DNA of 64,000 nt from assembly GCA_902729315.2 (NCBI GenBank), contig LR746275.1:3070501-3134500 (forward strand), read 5' to 3'. The notes under the pieces were generated by a model. That model saw nothing but the letters and a program-made list of their open reading frames with translations. It did no database searches and had not been told where the DNA came from. Source of the stretch: Spirodela intermedia (Eukaryota; Streptophyta; Magnoliopsida; Alismatales; Araceae). Made by a program: the position numbers and the translations under genes. This document shows, one piece after another, positions 22,970 through 33,390 of this stretch (position 1 is the first letter of the stretch; each line of letters starts with the position of its first letter).

Positions 22970-23437
22970 CTGCACAAGAGACAAAAGCGAAAGCCACGAG
23001 AATTGGGGTCATGGGTCAGTTACCATGGACTCAAGTGTCGGCGTCTCTTAGCGTTGTTTTAGGGGTGGGGGGGAAATCACTTACATGCTGCAGTCGGTGG
23101 GGGGTGGTATAGGGAAGCTAATGCTGATGCCGCAGTTCTTAAGGAGATCTGGTATCTTTGCGAGGATGAGCCCGGGAACAGTCGGGAGTAATTCGTTCAG
23201 GCACACGCAGATTTGTTGGCGGTCTGCAGTCGTCCCTACCAGCTGAATCAGATTGTTTATCCCCTGGCAGCACCCGGGCGCCGGGACGGGATCAATGCCT
23301 TGGACATAGCCAACGCAGGGAGTGAGCTGCGTTTTCACCGTTTCGCAGTCCACAGCTGCGTTTGCGCAGGGCACCACCGCTAGGAGGCACGCGACCATGG
23401 CAGCGAGGAGAATGCGAATCCCCCCCTTGGAGGCCAT
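22970..23437 (-). CDS. Non-specific lipid-transfer protein (LTP1-like), type I copy 2
   Basis: This is a close paralogue of the gene at 5672-6145 and a predicted secreted lipid-binding protein. Exon 1 is 23437-23085, with the same length as its paralogues. The intron is 105 nt (GTAAGT...TGTGCAG), and the 10-nt exon 2 at 22979-22970 ends Ile-Pro-stop, for 120 residues. The signal peptide is residues 1-27. The eight cysteines have the same positions and spacing as in copy 1. Differences cluster between the CXC pair and the C terminus (VPGLILAKIPDLLKNCGISIS). Without splicing the frame would stop one codon later (Met-stop), but GTAAGT at that point is a consensus donor. It lies tail-to-tail with nardilysin fragment X. 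The start is supported by the TATA box and an AGCCATGGC context. Confidence 0.9.
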
Positions 23438-23493
23438 GGCTAAACCTCGATCTCCCTCTACGCTAGTACCCTCTATATTCCTCCTGGCGGAGG

Positions 23494-23502
23494 GATATAT
23501 AG
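23494..23502 (-). promoter_or_regulatory. TATA box of LTP gene 2
   Basis: The minus strand reads CTATATAT about 57 bases before the ATG at 23437, in the same context as at 6199-6207. Confidence 0.65.
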
Positions 23503-23519
23503 GAGTGGAGGTTGAACCA

Positions 23520-25643
23520 TAAAGATAGGTCTTTGGGGTTGAACGAGTTGTAACATCTGCACTTAAAGAAAATTTATTAGGACGAAATGTATGCTCGTTG
23601 GCCGGTTTGGGTGCTGTGCCGCCAAATCAATTAGACCATGCGGATTCAACACCTTGCACTCCTGGGCGTGCCCATGAATGATACATTCAATGCGAGATAG
23701 TTCCATCTATTAAAATCCAACCATTTGCACAATCGATGAAGCCCCACTGCCGGCCACAACTCTTTGGTCCCGTTTTTGGTCAACATCACTGCCCAAAGCG
23801 TAGCAATTGGCGTCCCCATTGCCTGTCAGAAGACCCCACAGAATTAATCCATGATTCTTGATGGCAGTCTCTGGGAATGCTCCATTCGCCGCGTCGTACA
23901 TAGGGTGGAACACCTTGTGAACAAATTGTTGAGGCACGAATAAAACCGAGATAAGCTAGAAAACATATCGCTACAACTCTGACCGGGACGAATGCATCTT
24001 TGTTCACATTATATCCCATCCACGCTTGTTCGTCCGCTGTGTGCCTTGTCCATCCTCAAGGCAAATCCCAGTAACTCTGACGGACGAAGCTCTTCGGGAA
24101 ATGGAGTGGGTAGAATCTCATCACCCTGTGACATTATGTCCTCAGCCATCATTTCTTCGTGTCTTCTTCAATAATACTTAATATAACAGAAACACATCCA
24201 AGGAGCAAATTGCTCCGAATGGAGTGGAGGGATCTATCAAAACCGATGATGAGGAACCCACAATGCGATGTGAAACATAACACATTAATAGGCCATGGGT
24301 TGATTATATGAAAACTTTAGTGAGACAATGGGCTTATTCTATTACAGATTTTTAGGAACCTTCATGCTATAAGGCCTTATAGTCACTTACTGCCCTACAC
24401 GTCTCCTTTAATTCTTTGGCCGCACTAAGATGCTCTCTTTGCAACTGATCACATTGGTCCAAAGTCTGCCCCCAATTTCTCTGTTCTAATATTTAGGAAA
24501 AGTGGAAACAAAAAAGTCACTACTTGTTCCTGTATTCATTGTTTTGCATTCAATCTTTAGGCACGAGCATCATGAAACCTGATCAGGCGCCTAGATCAGC
24601 GATTTTAGTTTGGATTCAGTCTAGAATTGGTGATTTGATTGGGTTATTTGAAGTCCTAAATTCATGGCAGTTGAAACCTTCGAAGAAAAGATACATTTGG
24701 TCCAAACCTGCAAAGTCTTCACTCAGAATAGCGGCATAGTCATTTTATATTAAAATATCTAAACGTTTTTTGTCTCAAAGCATGTGATCTATAATGTAGA
24801 CATGCAATGATCAGTGCCAATTGAATATAGTCTCTACTGTGTACATGTCCTTTTACGACATAGGCATAAGTTTTAACATCTTACTTGGAGATGCCTTGGA
24901 TTAGAAGTCACTTCTGCAAAGGCATGACATGATGATCATAGGCTCGGTAATTTTCTCCACCTTTTAGCATTCTATGCGAACAAGTTATGGATCGTGTACA
25001 TTAATCTACATACATATAAAGATATCAAACATTACTGTTTACTCCTGTTTTATCTGCATAACCGTAACCATCACGAGTGTTGATTTGTAAGGGGAGAGTT
25101 TCTTCCCTTGTATTTATTTTTAATCAAGCAAACTATTATTCCTTGTTGACCATGGCGTACTATTTTGTTGACTGGTCAAGCCAGTTAGTCCATTCACTAT
25201 TAGTGAGTAACGGTCATCCATAGGTGGCTCCCATCCATTTATCCCGCTTTCTTTTTGCTCTCTCTTCATCTATTTGACGTGTGAGATTGACTTGGTCAAC
25301 TAATCGAGAAAAATCCGTCTGGGCATCTCCTTCTATAAAACCTATTCAAAAAAGGGGCTTTACTGGGAGAGAAAAACATGATGGAGAACCCTTTCTCCAT
25401 GGCCTCAGAAATTACGGATTTGACATCTCCCCCCTATCGAGTGGCTTTGGTCGTGACTTGGTCCTTTATTCTGATATGCAGAGAAGCATTTCTATCCTTT
25501 TTCGTTGGGCGTGAAAAGTGTCATCACCTCTCCACATCACATTGAATCAGGGGTGCCATTATTCTCCCTTTTTATTTTTCCTCCTTTTTGACTATTGGTA
25601 GCTTTGTGGACATCGTAGATGTCGTGCATCTTCTTCCACTGGA
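23520..25643. repeat. LTP type I upstream block, copy 2
   Basis: This is a diverged copy of 6240-7784 with extra sequence near 24240-24420 and 24570-25110 that is absent from copy 1. The minus strand at 24019-23786 again encodes the hydrophobic frame (FVPVRVVAICFLAYLGF). No gene is assigned. The right end (25130-25640) carries the CTTGTTGACCATGG and CTCAGAAATTACGGATTTG landmarks. Confidence 0.6.
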
Positions 25644-26480
25644 ATATCAGTCCAATCAATTTCCTGGCCATTTCCCCATCATAAAGATCAGGGATCCGTA
25701 GGATTGATTGTGGGTTCCTTGTCAGCTTTATTTAAAGAGTTAGGATCCTTCTCCCTCTGTCTCTTTCTCGTCTCCTTCCTCGTTTTCCTCTATTTTAAGG
25801 AGAGGAGAAGGGTTAGTAACGGCTGAGGATAATAATGTGAGGTGGTGAAGAGGTAGAGAGAAGTAGACGTGTCGTGAGATTCCCTTCTACAATTGATTTT
25901 TGCTTAGAGTTCATTTTATTAAAGCATTTCATGTTCTGCTGGAGAGATTTTATGCTATTTCCATCGAATTAGTTGTTAATTTCAATCTAAATAGATTGTT
26001 TTGCCTTATTGTCGTCAGTGGCTCATCGGGCTTGGGATATTTTATTCTATTTAGCTTACTTACTTCATTGATTCTAATTTTTTATATGGAGAGAAAAAAA
26101 ATGAGAAGGAGAGAGAGACAGATAGAGAGAGATGGCTCTCCGACCAGCCACCCCTCATCTCCTTGAAGCGCGAGGAGGTGAACCTTCTCTCATGTGGTCA
26201 CCGAAAACACGAAGAGTACAGCCGATTTAGTTAACACGTAACACTTACCAACGGCCATTTCCAGTCTTTCTTCTCTCGTCTCTCTCTCTCTCTCTCTCTC
26301 CCACGTCAGTAGGAACGGCATATTTGGCTCATGTGGTTACTTTTTCTTATCCCTGACCATTCGTACACAATACTAACGATGTAAATCACTTGTTCCGTCC
26401 TACATAACGAAATGTGAGTGGTCTGGTAATCTATGCACACGGAAATAGTACTGAACTAGGCGACAGTTGTGGGTTGATCA
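25644..26480. repeat. Low-complexity block of unit C with (CT)n tract
   Basis: This is a copy of 7785-8640. It begins AATATCAGTCC, has an AG-rich run near 26090-26130 and a (CT)n tract at about 26275-26300. No gene is seen. Confidence 0.7.
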
Positions 26481-26689
26481 GTTGATGTCACATCACTATA
26501 TTCGGTAGTAGAGCGCAAGACAAAGAAAGCCGTTGAGGGAGCCAGGAGGATAAGGAAATACTATCGATAACAGCAATGTCATGGAAAACTAAGTGCATCC
26601 GAGAGCCTGCAACATCAACAAGAGAAAGAAGCAAGGATCTAATCCGAAATAGTCGGACAACAGTCTCGCAAGATCTTCGTAATTCTTTC

Positions 26690-27025
26690 AGTCACCAGTA
26701 GCCCAAGTGTCGGCGAGGCAAGCTTGGCCCAGGTGAGCTGCGCCAAAGGTTTTATGAATCCTGCATATGGGAGAAGGCCAAACTGACGACGGGTATCCAA
26801 TAACCGGCAACAGTGCTTTTCATGGCCTAGTGGAAGGAGGACAGTATTTTCAACGTGTTTGCAGGTGTGTTGGCGGTGGAACCCGTCTTAGCCTGCTAGT
26901 TGAGACTCCTCTGGCATCGTCACAGATGCCAGGTCTCTCCCGCCGATGTAGTTGACTCACAGGACGATCGATGAGATCACATTTGAGCACCTCACAATAA
27001 TGATATTATAAGCATTAATAAAGCC
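26690..27025 (-). pseudogene. LTPb pseudogene, copy C
   Basis: The layout is the same as copy B at 8840-9230: the 3' part (GGTGAGCTGCGCCAAAGG) and the segment around cysteine 1 are present. The middle of the mature domain is shortened by a deletion (near 26845), the signal peptide is lost upstream of the INA codons near 27015, and no continuous frame remains. Confidence 0.6.
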
Positions 27026-27329
27026 TCTCCCCAGCTCAAGACTCTACTCAGGTTTCCTATTTAGTCAGAGATGTCCTTTCTGGCTTCAGATCGTACTCGG
27101 TTTGTTTTTTCCGGCATTATTATTAAGCACATGGCGCAGAGAGGAAAGATTCTAGGTAGAGAGATGTTCAAACCCTGAAAATCATGAATAACGCCAACAG
27201 TCGTCGTCGACAAACTCGCATTTCTGCGGCTGACACATGAAGAAATGCTACCAGTCGCTAAGGAATTGGAGATAAATATTCAAGTGAAAATAGGCCCGGA
27301 ATATCAATAAGGTGAAAGGAGAAGTGTTA

Positions 27330-30300
27330 GCGTCCATGCCACCATGGGTATCAGACTTTGCGCTGTCCTCATGCACGATCCTGAGATCTTCGCCGACAGC
27401 CGTAGGAAAGCGTCTGAAACCCTAGAGGGGAGATGGAAGACGTCGGAGAAGAAGAATATGATGAGACAAGGGATGAACGTAGTCGTTGTAAGGAAGATGG
27501 GGAAGACGAGGAAATGGAGGGTGATGATACGGGCGTTTGCTCACTTGTTCGTTCTCATGATCTCGGGCTCACATGCGCCCATCATTCTAATTCGAACTTT
27601 TTTTAACTAAATTATTTGGTCACTGATTCGTCTGTCTAAAACGTTACGAGTTCTGTATTTCAAGCGTCAGTTCGTAATGCAGCGTAATTCGGATCAGATG
27701 TCGGCCATATTCGATGATCGCTGACTTCCTTGACCACGAACTTAAAATGGTCGGTTGATGGTATTTCATCCCGCTACAAAATTGAGCTGTTGAAAGAATT
27801 TTGACTTGGGAAAAGTTCGTTCATTTATCTAGTGTTTGTCCTTATCAGTGAGTTATCTAAGATAATCGTTTTTTGTCACTTGACTGCTGTAGAAAGTTAG
27901 TGGACCAGATGGAGCAGGGAGCAACATATGTACTGCAGGCTCTTCGATGTATAAGCAATCTAAACCATCTTCTTTGTGGTTCCTAACAGGCATTACTTGC
28001 GAATTAGCTCCAGCACCCGTCAAGAAATGATAGAAAAGGTGATGTTGTTCGGTTTTCTGGGTTTCTGAAAATAAATATAAAACGTTTGGAGTAAATTATC
28101 CGTCTATACTCTAAAGACTAAATGGGAAAGACTATGATTCATCTGTCTTGCTAGACAGCTCATAGAAAAGCTCGAGAAGTTCTATGCCAAAAAAAATCGG
28201 TGAGACTGTTAAAGATAATGAATAAAATAAAATCGAATCTGTGGAGGAATAGGCTAGAGTTTCATTTCTAGGTCTTGTAATCGTACTGATTGACAACCAG
28301 ATAAAACTAGAATATTTGATTCAAATCATTGACTGTATTCGACGACATACTGTTATATTTGGATCTGCGATCTGATGAGATTTTTTTTAATGTATTTTTG
28401 TTAAGTACTTAGCTTTTGCGACTTTTGGTTTCCAGTATTTGAAATAAAATACAGTTCTGACTATGTATATGTCACTTCTCCATAGGATTATACGAACTTT
28501 CATGCTGAAGAAGACACGTATAATTCAAAAAGCGAATATCTTGCTTGATTAGTATTTCTCCAATTAGAACTATATTCATCTATTTATGCAATTTTTTTCT
28601 TGTTTTTATTTTCAATACATAACAAATTTCATTCTATGATGATAAGAAACTTCTTTTCTGCTTTCTGTCGTGCAGAGTGTGATCGATGTTGTCGTGCATT
28701 CTAGTTTTCACTTGATAAATGCTCTTAGAATTTCTCTCCATCTTTTTTATTGTCATAAATGACCTGGTTGGTTAGGTAATTTTCCATGTTAGGTTGCCTG
28801 TGATTTTTGGTATCTTTCGTCATGCTTATAGATATCTTTATTCCGACACTACCTTCTTTCAGGCTGCAGTACCAATACACGTAGAAATGGGCAGGTTTTC
28901 ATATCTATATAAAGCACAAGGCCTTGCACACATTCTAGGTTTGCCAACCTTTCCTGTTCTGGGCTACATTTCTATGCTACTTTGATCCATTTCCTTCAGG
29001 CACATGATAATGAGAAAGCTTTCATTTATCTTATTTACGCATGGGCCTTGCACAATTTCTGGGCTTTTAGATACTTTTGATTTTGCATGTTAAACTAGTT
29101 TGATTATGCTTCTGTCAATTGCACTTGTTAAAGTCTGAATGTGCAGCAAAGAGAAAAAGATTTTGCGTGGCATGATGCGTCGCCATAATAGAGCCAACTC
29201 CTGCTAATTTGTTGTTTACTTGGTGGAACCAAAATCCAGACATCTCGGGTAGACTTGATTGGAACCCGTACATTCTTATGGGGATATCGTTTGTTCATGT
29301 TACCCTGGAGTCAAATGGAGTGAAGGGCAAGGCCGACTGCTATCCAAGGAAGCTTGAAAGTAACAGCGTCCTTTCTTTTGTGCCCATGCACGCACACAAA
29401 AGTAGCCTCTTTCCTTTTGAGAGGCAAGGAAAATAAGCAGACGTTACTGTTTTCTGAATTGAGAGTAGAGTGGTATTGAGTTTTTGTCAACGAAATTTTT
29501 TAATAGTGTTAGTTCTTCTTAAGATTGAGTTCTCTTCACAAGCTTAGCTCTATTTAACTGTATTACATTATCAATGCTGAGATCATCCTTATTTTGTAGA
29601 ACATATGCTTTTCATGGGCAGTTATGATTATCCAAATGAAATGAGGTTTGTTCCTTCTGTTTGACATCGGAGAATGTTATTTTTATTTGCCGTTTTAATA
29701 TGGTCTACTCAATTAACTTTTCTTTTTGATTTATTGACTAAGTTGATTTCTGGTTTATATTTCCTTAAGGATGTCAAAAAAATGATATTTTTTTGCCAAA
29801 CTCAGGTGTTTACTTCTAAAGAAGGAGAATCAACATTATGATGCGCAATATAGTAGCTAGTATGTCCTTCTGAGAATACCTCAGACTGCTTGATTGAAAA
29901 GTTCATTCGTTTTTCTTATCTTCCAGCAAGCCTTTTTCTGTGGGTCATACTGTCAGCGCGTTCTGCTAGTAAACATTAATTGCCTCTGAATTGCCAAATC
30001 TTCTGATGCCTAGCGTATTTCTTTGGCCTAGCCTACCACAACCTGTGGAATATCGCCTGATTTAGGGCTCATGCCATGATGATGCTAGGATTTGTATTAT
30101 CTGTCACTGAGAGCAGTGGTCGTCTGATACGACCCAATCCGCACTTACTTCCGAGGAAAGAAGAAACCTGCCCAATCGGCCAGCCCATAACCCAAATGGG
30201 CCATGTGGAGCCCAAAGAGTGCCAGCTCAGGGTTCAGATCGACACAAGGAGGAGCCGAAAGTTGAGGGTCACAATGGTCCCAACCAGGGAAGCGGAAACT

Positions 30301-32060
30301 GTAGGACGTTATTCTGTGTCAAGAAGGAGAGATGAAGGTCTCTCAAAAGTCCCTCTAAACTATCCTAGGATTCCCGTGGGTTCCTGACCTATTTCTTCCC
30401 TCTATTCTCGTTGTTCTGTCCTAAACCTTGCTTTTCTAGTCTTAAGTCCGGCGGAAATACCGGGATCATATCATCGTCATGCTTCCAAAGGCAGTCTTTT
30501 GGCCTTTTCCTTCTACTATATCTCTAGTTGACTGGATATCTTTCCATATGTTTTAACGGATGCTAATACTACCACTCTAAAGAACTAAAATGCTATTTTT
30601 TCTTGGATTTTTCAGTCTGATCGCCATCCTTATCTCTTAAATTCCCAAGTCGTTCTCACTAAAAACTACAGATTGAGACCTCTTGTGTTGTTATCGTGGC
30701 TTTTGATTCTGTGCATACATACTCTTCTCAAATTATTATATGTAGGTTATATTTTTTCTATTTTGGAGATCCTGAAAATGAAGAGATTATAGCTTGGCAA
30801 ATCCTTCAATAAGACAAGGTTATTTTTCCTGCCCATTCTTCTTTCAAACTGTTGCAGAGGTTTACTTGTCTAAATACGTGGTTAAAACAGCCGTGACAAC
30901 GAAAATCCTCGCCCCAGCCAAACTCTTCTTCGAGTTCAAGCTCATCATCTCGCCCTTTACGTAGTCTATTTCAAGACCAACAGATTCTTCCGGGAGCTTT
31001 GAGAACAGCAAAACACTGCTACACCATGTCGTTTGTGTTTTTTGTGTGCCATGCAGTTGTGGTTGAAATCGATTAATCCATCTCAGTTTCTGCGCTCTAT
31101 CCACTTTACATCTCACCATCCAAAAGAATGGTTTTTTACCCCATTTTCAAGACGAATGTCCAATATATCTGCCACCGCATAACTAGCATTCAGGAGAGGC
31201 TTCCGGATGTTAGAGATATTTTTTTGATGTGAATAAGTACCTAATGTAAGACTCTGGATCTCCTATTATACACGTGTTTCATTAATTACTAACTGTCCAC
31301 TTGCATCCATCTTTCATTTGCGGAGTCATTTTCTTAAAAATACGGTTCAAATTTCTGGTGTTAAGGATATGTTTGCTTCAGTTTGTCTTTATGTCTTTAA
31401 ATCCCTTTCTATTTAATATCATGCTGTCCTCGGTGAGTGACTATGGTCATGACTAACTATGGTCATGACTATGGTCATGCTAAAAGAGATCTGCACTTCA
31501 TCCCTTCTAGCTTCTTTTCTGCTGATTAGGAGTTCAAAGAAAACTGAGTGGATGATAAATCGAAAGATTAGAAAGCATTTAAATCCATCAGATCCTCTAC
31601 ATTGCACAGAAGGGGCAGTTCCATCTCTCTGTGTCATATGCTTTCTCAAAATCCAGCCGGAGAATCTGGCCTTACGTTGACATTGATGATTCAGATGCTC
31701 TTATTTCATTGAAACTTTAATGGTGGTCTTTAGAAACTTATGTTCCATCCGTTTGAATTTTTTTTTTTGAAACCACTAAACACCTTGTCAGTTAATAGTT
31801 TTGCATGAAATGTGCCTCATGCCATCTTTTCTTATTCTTGATGACTCACTTCTTGAACTATTTTGAACTAATTACTGAGTCTTGCTCCGTGATTGAAATT
31901 TGTTGCCTTCTAGCATGACGGTTACCTTTCCAAGCACAGTGGTTCATCGAATGCTTACACATAAATGTAGTATGCACGCTACCGTAATTAAAATGGGCAT
32001 CTATGGTACACACTTAACAACATATTTACTTTCATGTTAAGCGACGCTGAACTGTCGCAT
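27330..32060 (+). pseudogene. Nardilysin 5' fragment, copy C (exons 1-4, promoterless)
   Basis: Exon 1 remnant (about 27353-27525) has the same two junctions as copy B: LTPb upstream sequence fused to mid exon 1, and loss of the exon 1 end with its donor. Exon 2 (28863-28938) and exon 3 (about 29600-29645) keep AG/GT borders. Together they still spell HILEH, so the zinc-binding motif survives in this copy. Exon 3 has a one-base loss near its end. Exon 4 begins at 31914 after TAG and reads HDGYLSKHSGSSNAYT, then meets a TAA and, soon after, the shared breakpoint. A solo LTR (30125-30473) is inserted in intron 3. No start codon or upstream promoter remains. Confidence 0.9.
30125..30473. mobile_element. 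Solo LTR inserted in intron 3 of nardilysin fragment C
   Basis: The 349-bp insert begins TGATACGACC and ends GATCATATCA, with inverted ends TGATA/TATCA. It is flanked by a perfect 5-bp target duplication TCGTC (30120-30124 and 30474-30478). The other array copies run straight across this point (AGAGCAGAGGTCATCATCCTTCC in copy A, X and D versions), which proves the insertion. No internal retroelement sequence is present, so recombination between two LTRs is the likely origin. The superfamily is not assignable from the LTR alone. Confidence 0.85.
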
Positions 32061-32427
32061 TAAATTCTTCATCTAAAGATAAATTTATGGAGATACCCAC
32101 TATGTAGTGCTGACTCTGGGGACGTAAGTTCAGGCTCTGATACTATATTTCAGTATTGAGAACACGTCCCTAACGCCATTTAGTATGGTTCAGAACGTCC
32201 ACACTCTCGAAATAGGAAAGCTACGACGATTGGAAAATGCTGACAGCAGGGAATTACTTCGGACCAGTGGATGCAAAACAAGAAGACAGGTACGGCGAAT
32301 AATAGTATCATATCCCACCAATCAAGGGGCAACAAAGCACAGCAACATTCCGCCTACAGTAGTTGGACAAAGGTAGGTTATTAGCCCCGGGCAGCAGTTC
32401 TCGGAGAAGTCTCATCTCTAGCCAGGC

Positions 32428-32828
32428 GTTAGCTAACCCTGCACAAGTAGACAAGGACAAAACCCACCCACGAGAATCGGGGGTTGTCAGTCAGCCACCA
32501 TGGACTCAAGTGTCTGCGTATCTACTCTTATCGTAGTAAAATGTTTGGGGAATTACGTACGTGCTGCAGTTGGTGGTGGGGCTCATAGGATAGGGGATGC
32601 TGACCCCGCAGCTTGCAGGGAGAGTGCGTGCCCTGCCGAGGTTGACCCCCCTGAAAAGTTGCGTCAGGCAGTTGCAGGCGGCTTGGCTGTCTGCCTTTGT
32701 CTTTGCCAACGAGTTCAGAGTCCTCGAGCCAGTACAGCAATGGGGCGCGGATGCATGGGCGTCAACTGTCGTAGATAGGAGATGCAGGGAGAGAGCAACG
32801 AAGCCACCCTTGAGCAGTAATAGCTTGG
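32428..32828 (-). pseudogene. 5'-truncated LTP type II pseudogene
   Basis: This is a copy of the gene at 37678-38163. The minus strand keeps the second half of the mature protein (KTKADSQAACNCLTQLF, LPASCGVSIPYP), the donor GTACGTAATT at the same codon, and the acceptor-exon 2 sequence (TGTGCAGGGTTAGCTAA). Upstream, the cysteine 1-4 region is frame-shifted, and homology ends at about 32828, inside the signal peptide region, so the start codon and promoter are lost. Unrelated sequence follows. Confidence 0.85.
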
Positions 32829-33390
32829 GCGTCGAGGTCTTCTGGACTAACTCTAGGCGGCGAAGCCAACGTAGGAAACTCTATTTCCTCTTCTAGGGTG
32901 AAGGGACATACCTCATATAGGCCCACATATGAAATAACCAAAATAAGAAGGTAAAAAAATAGAGCCCACTAATAACAAAGTAAATCTTCGGATTCTAAGG
33001 TGGTCCGTTGGAGTCGGCATTTGTGGAGGAATTCTGGGCCCAACTCTACTTGGGCCGAGCTCGAGTCAATTGTCAGGTCCACTATGTCTGAAAAACATAG
33101 TAATCCAAAGGATAAGCGATACAGCGAACATTCGTTATTCGCAAATTTTTATTGAATAATATAGTTGTATAATATATATAATATAAACAATAGTAATAAT
33201 CATGATATTAATATACCAAAAGGGTTGGGGGAGATATTCAGCTAAGCCCAGGTTGACAAAGTCAGCGTTTGAATCACAAGGTCAAACTAAGAAATTAAGT
33301 AGATGGAATATTAATTAAAATATATAATATGGATAAATACCATTATTTTTTGTCATAAATTACTTATAAAAATTAATACTTATATTTACG
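32829..33390. other. Unmatched insert, then nardilysin 5' flank of copy D
   Basis: From 32829 to about 33190 no match or gene is seen; the text includes GGGCCCAACTCTACTTGGGCC, which looks transposon- or promoter-like. From about 33215 (AAAAGGGTTGGGGGAGATATT, GTTGACAAAGTCAGCG) it matches the flank upstream of the nardilysin start at about 41920-42060. Confidence 0.5.
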
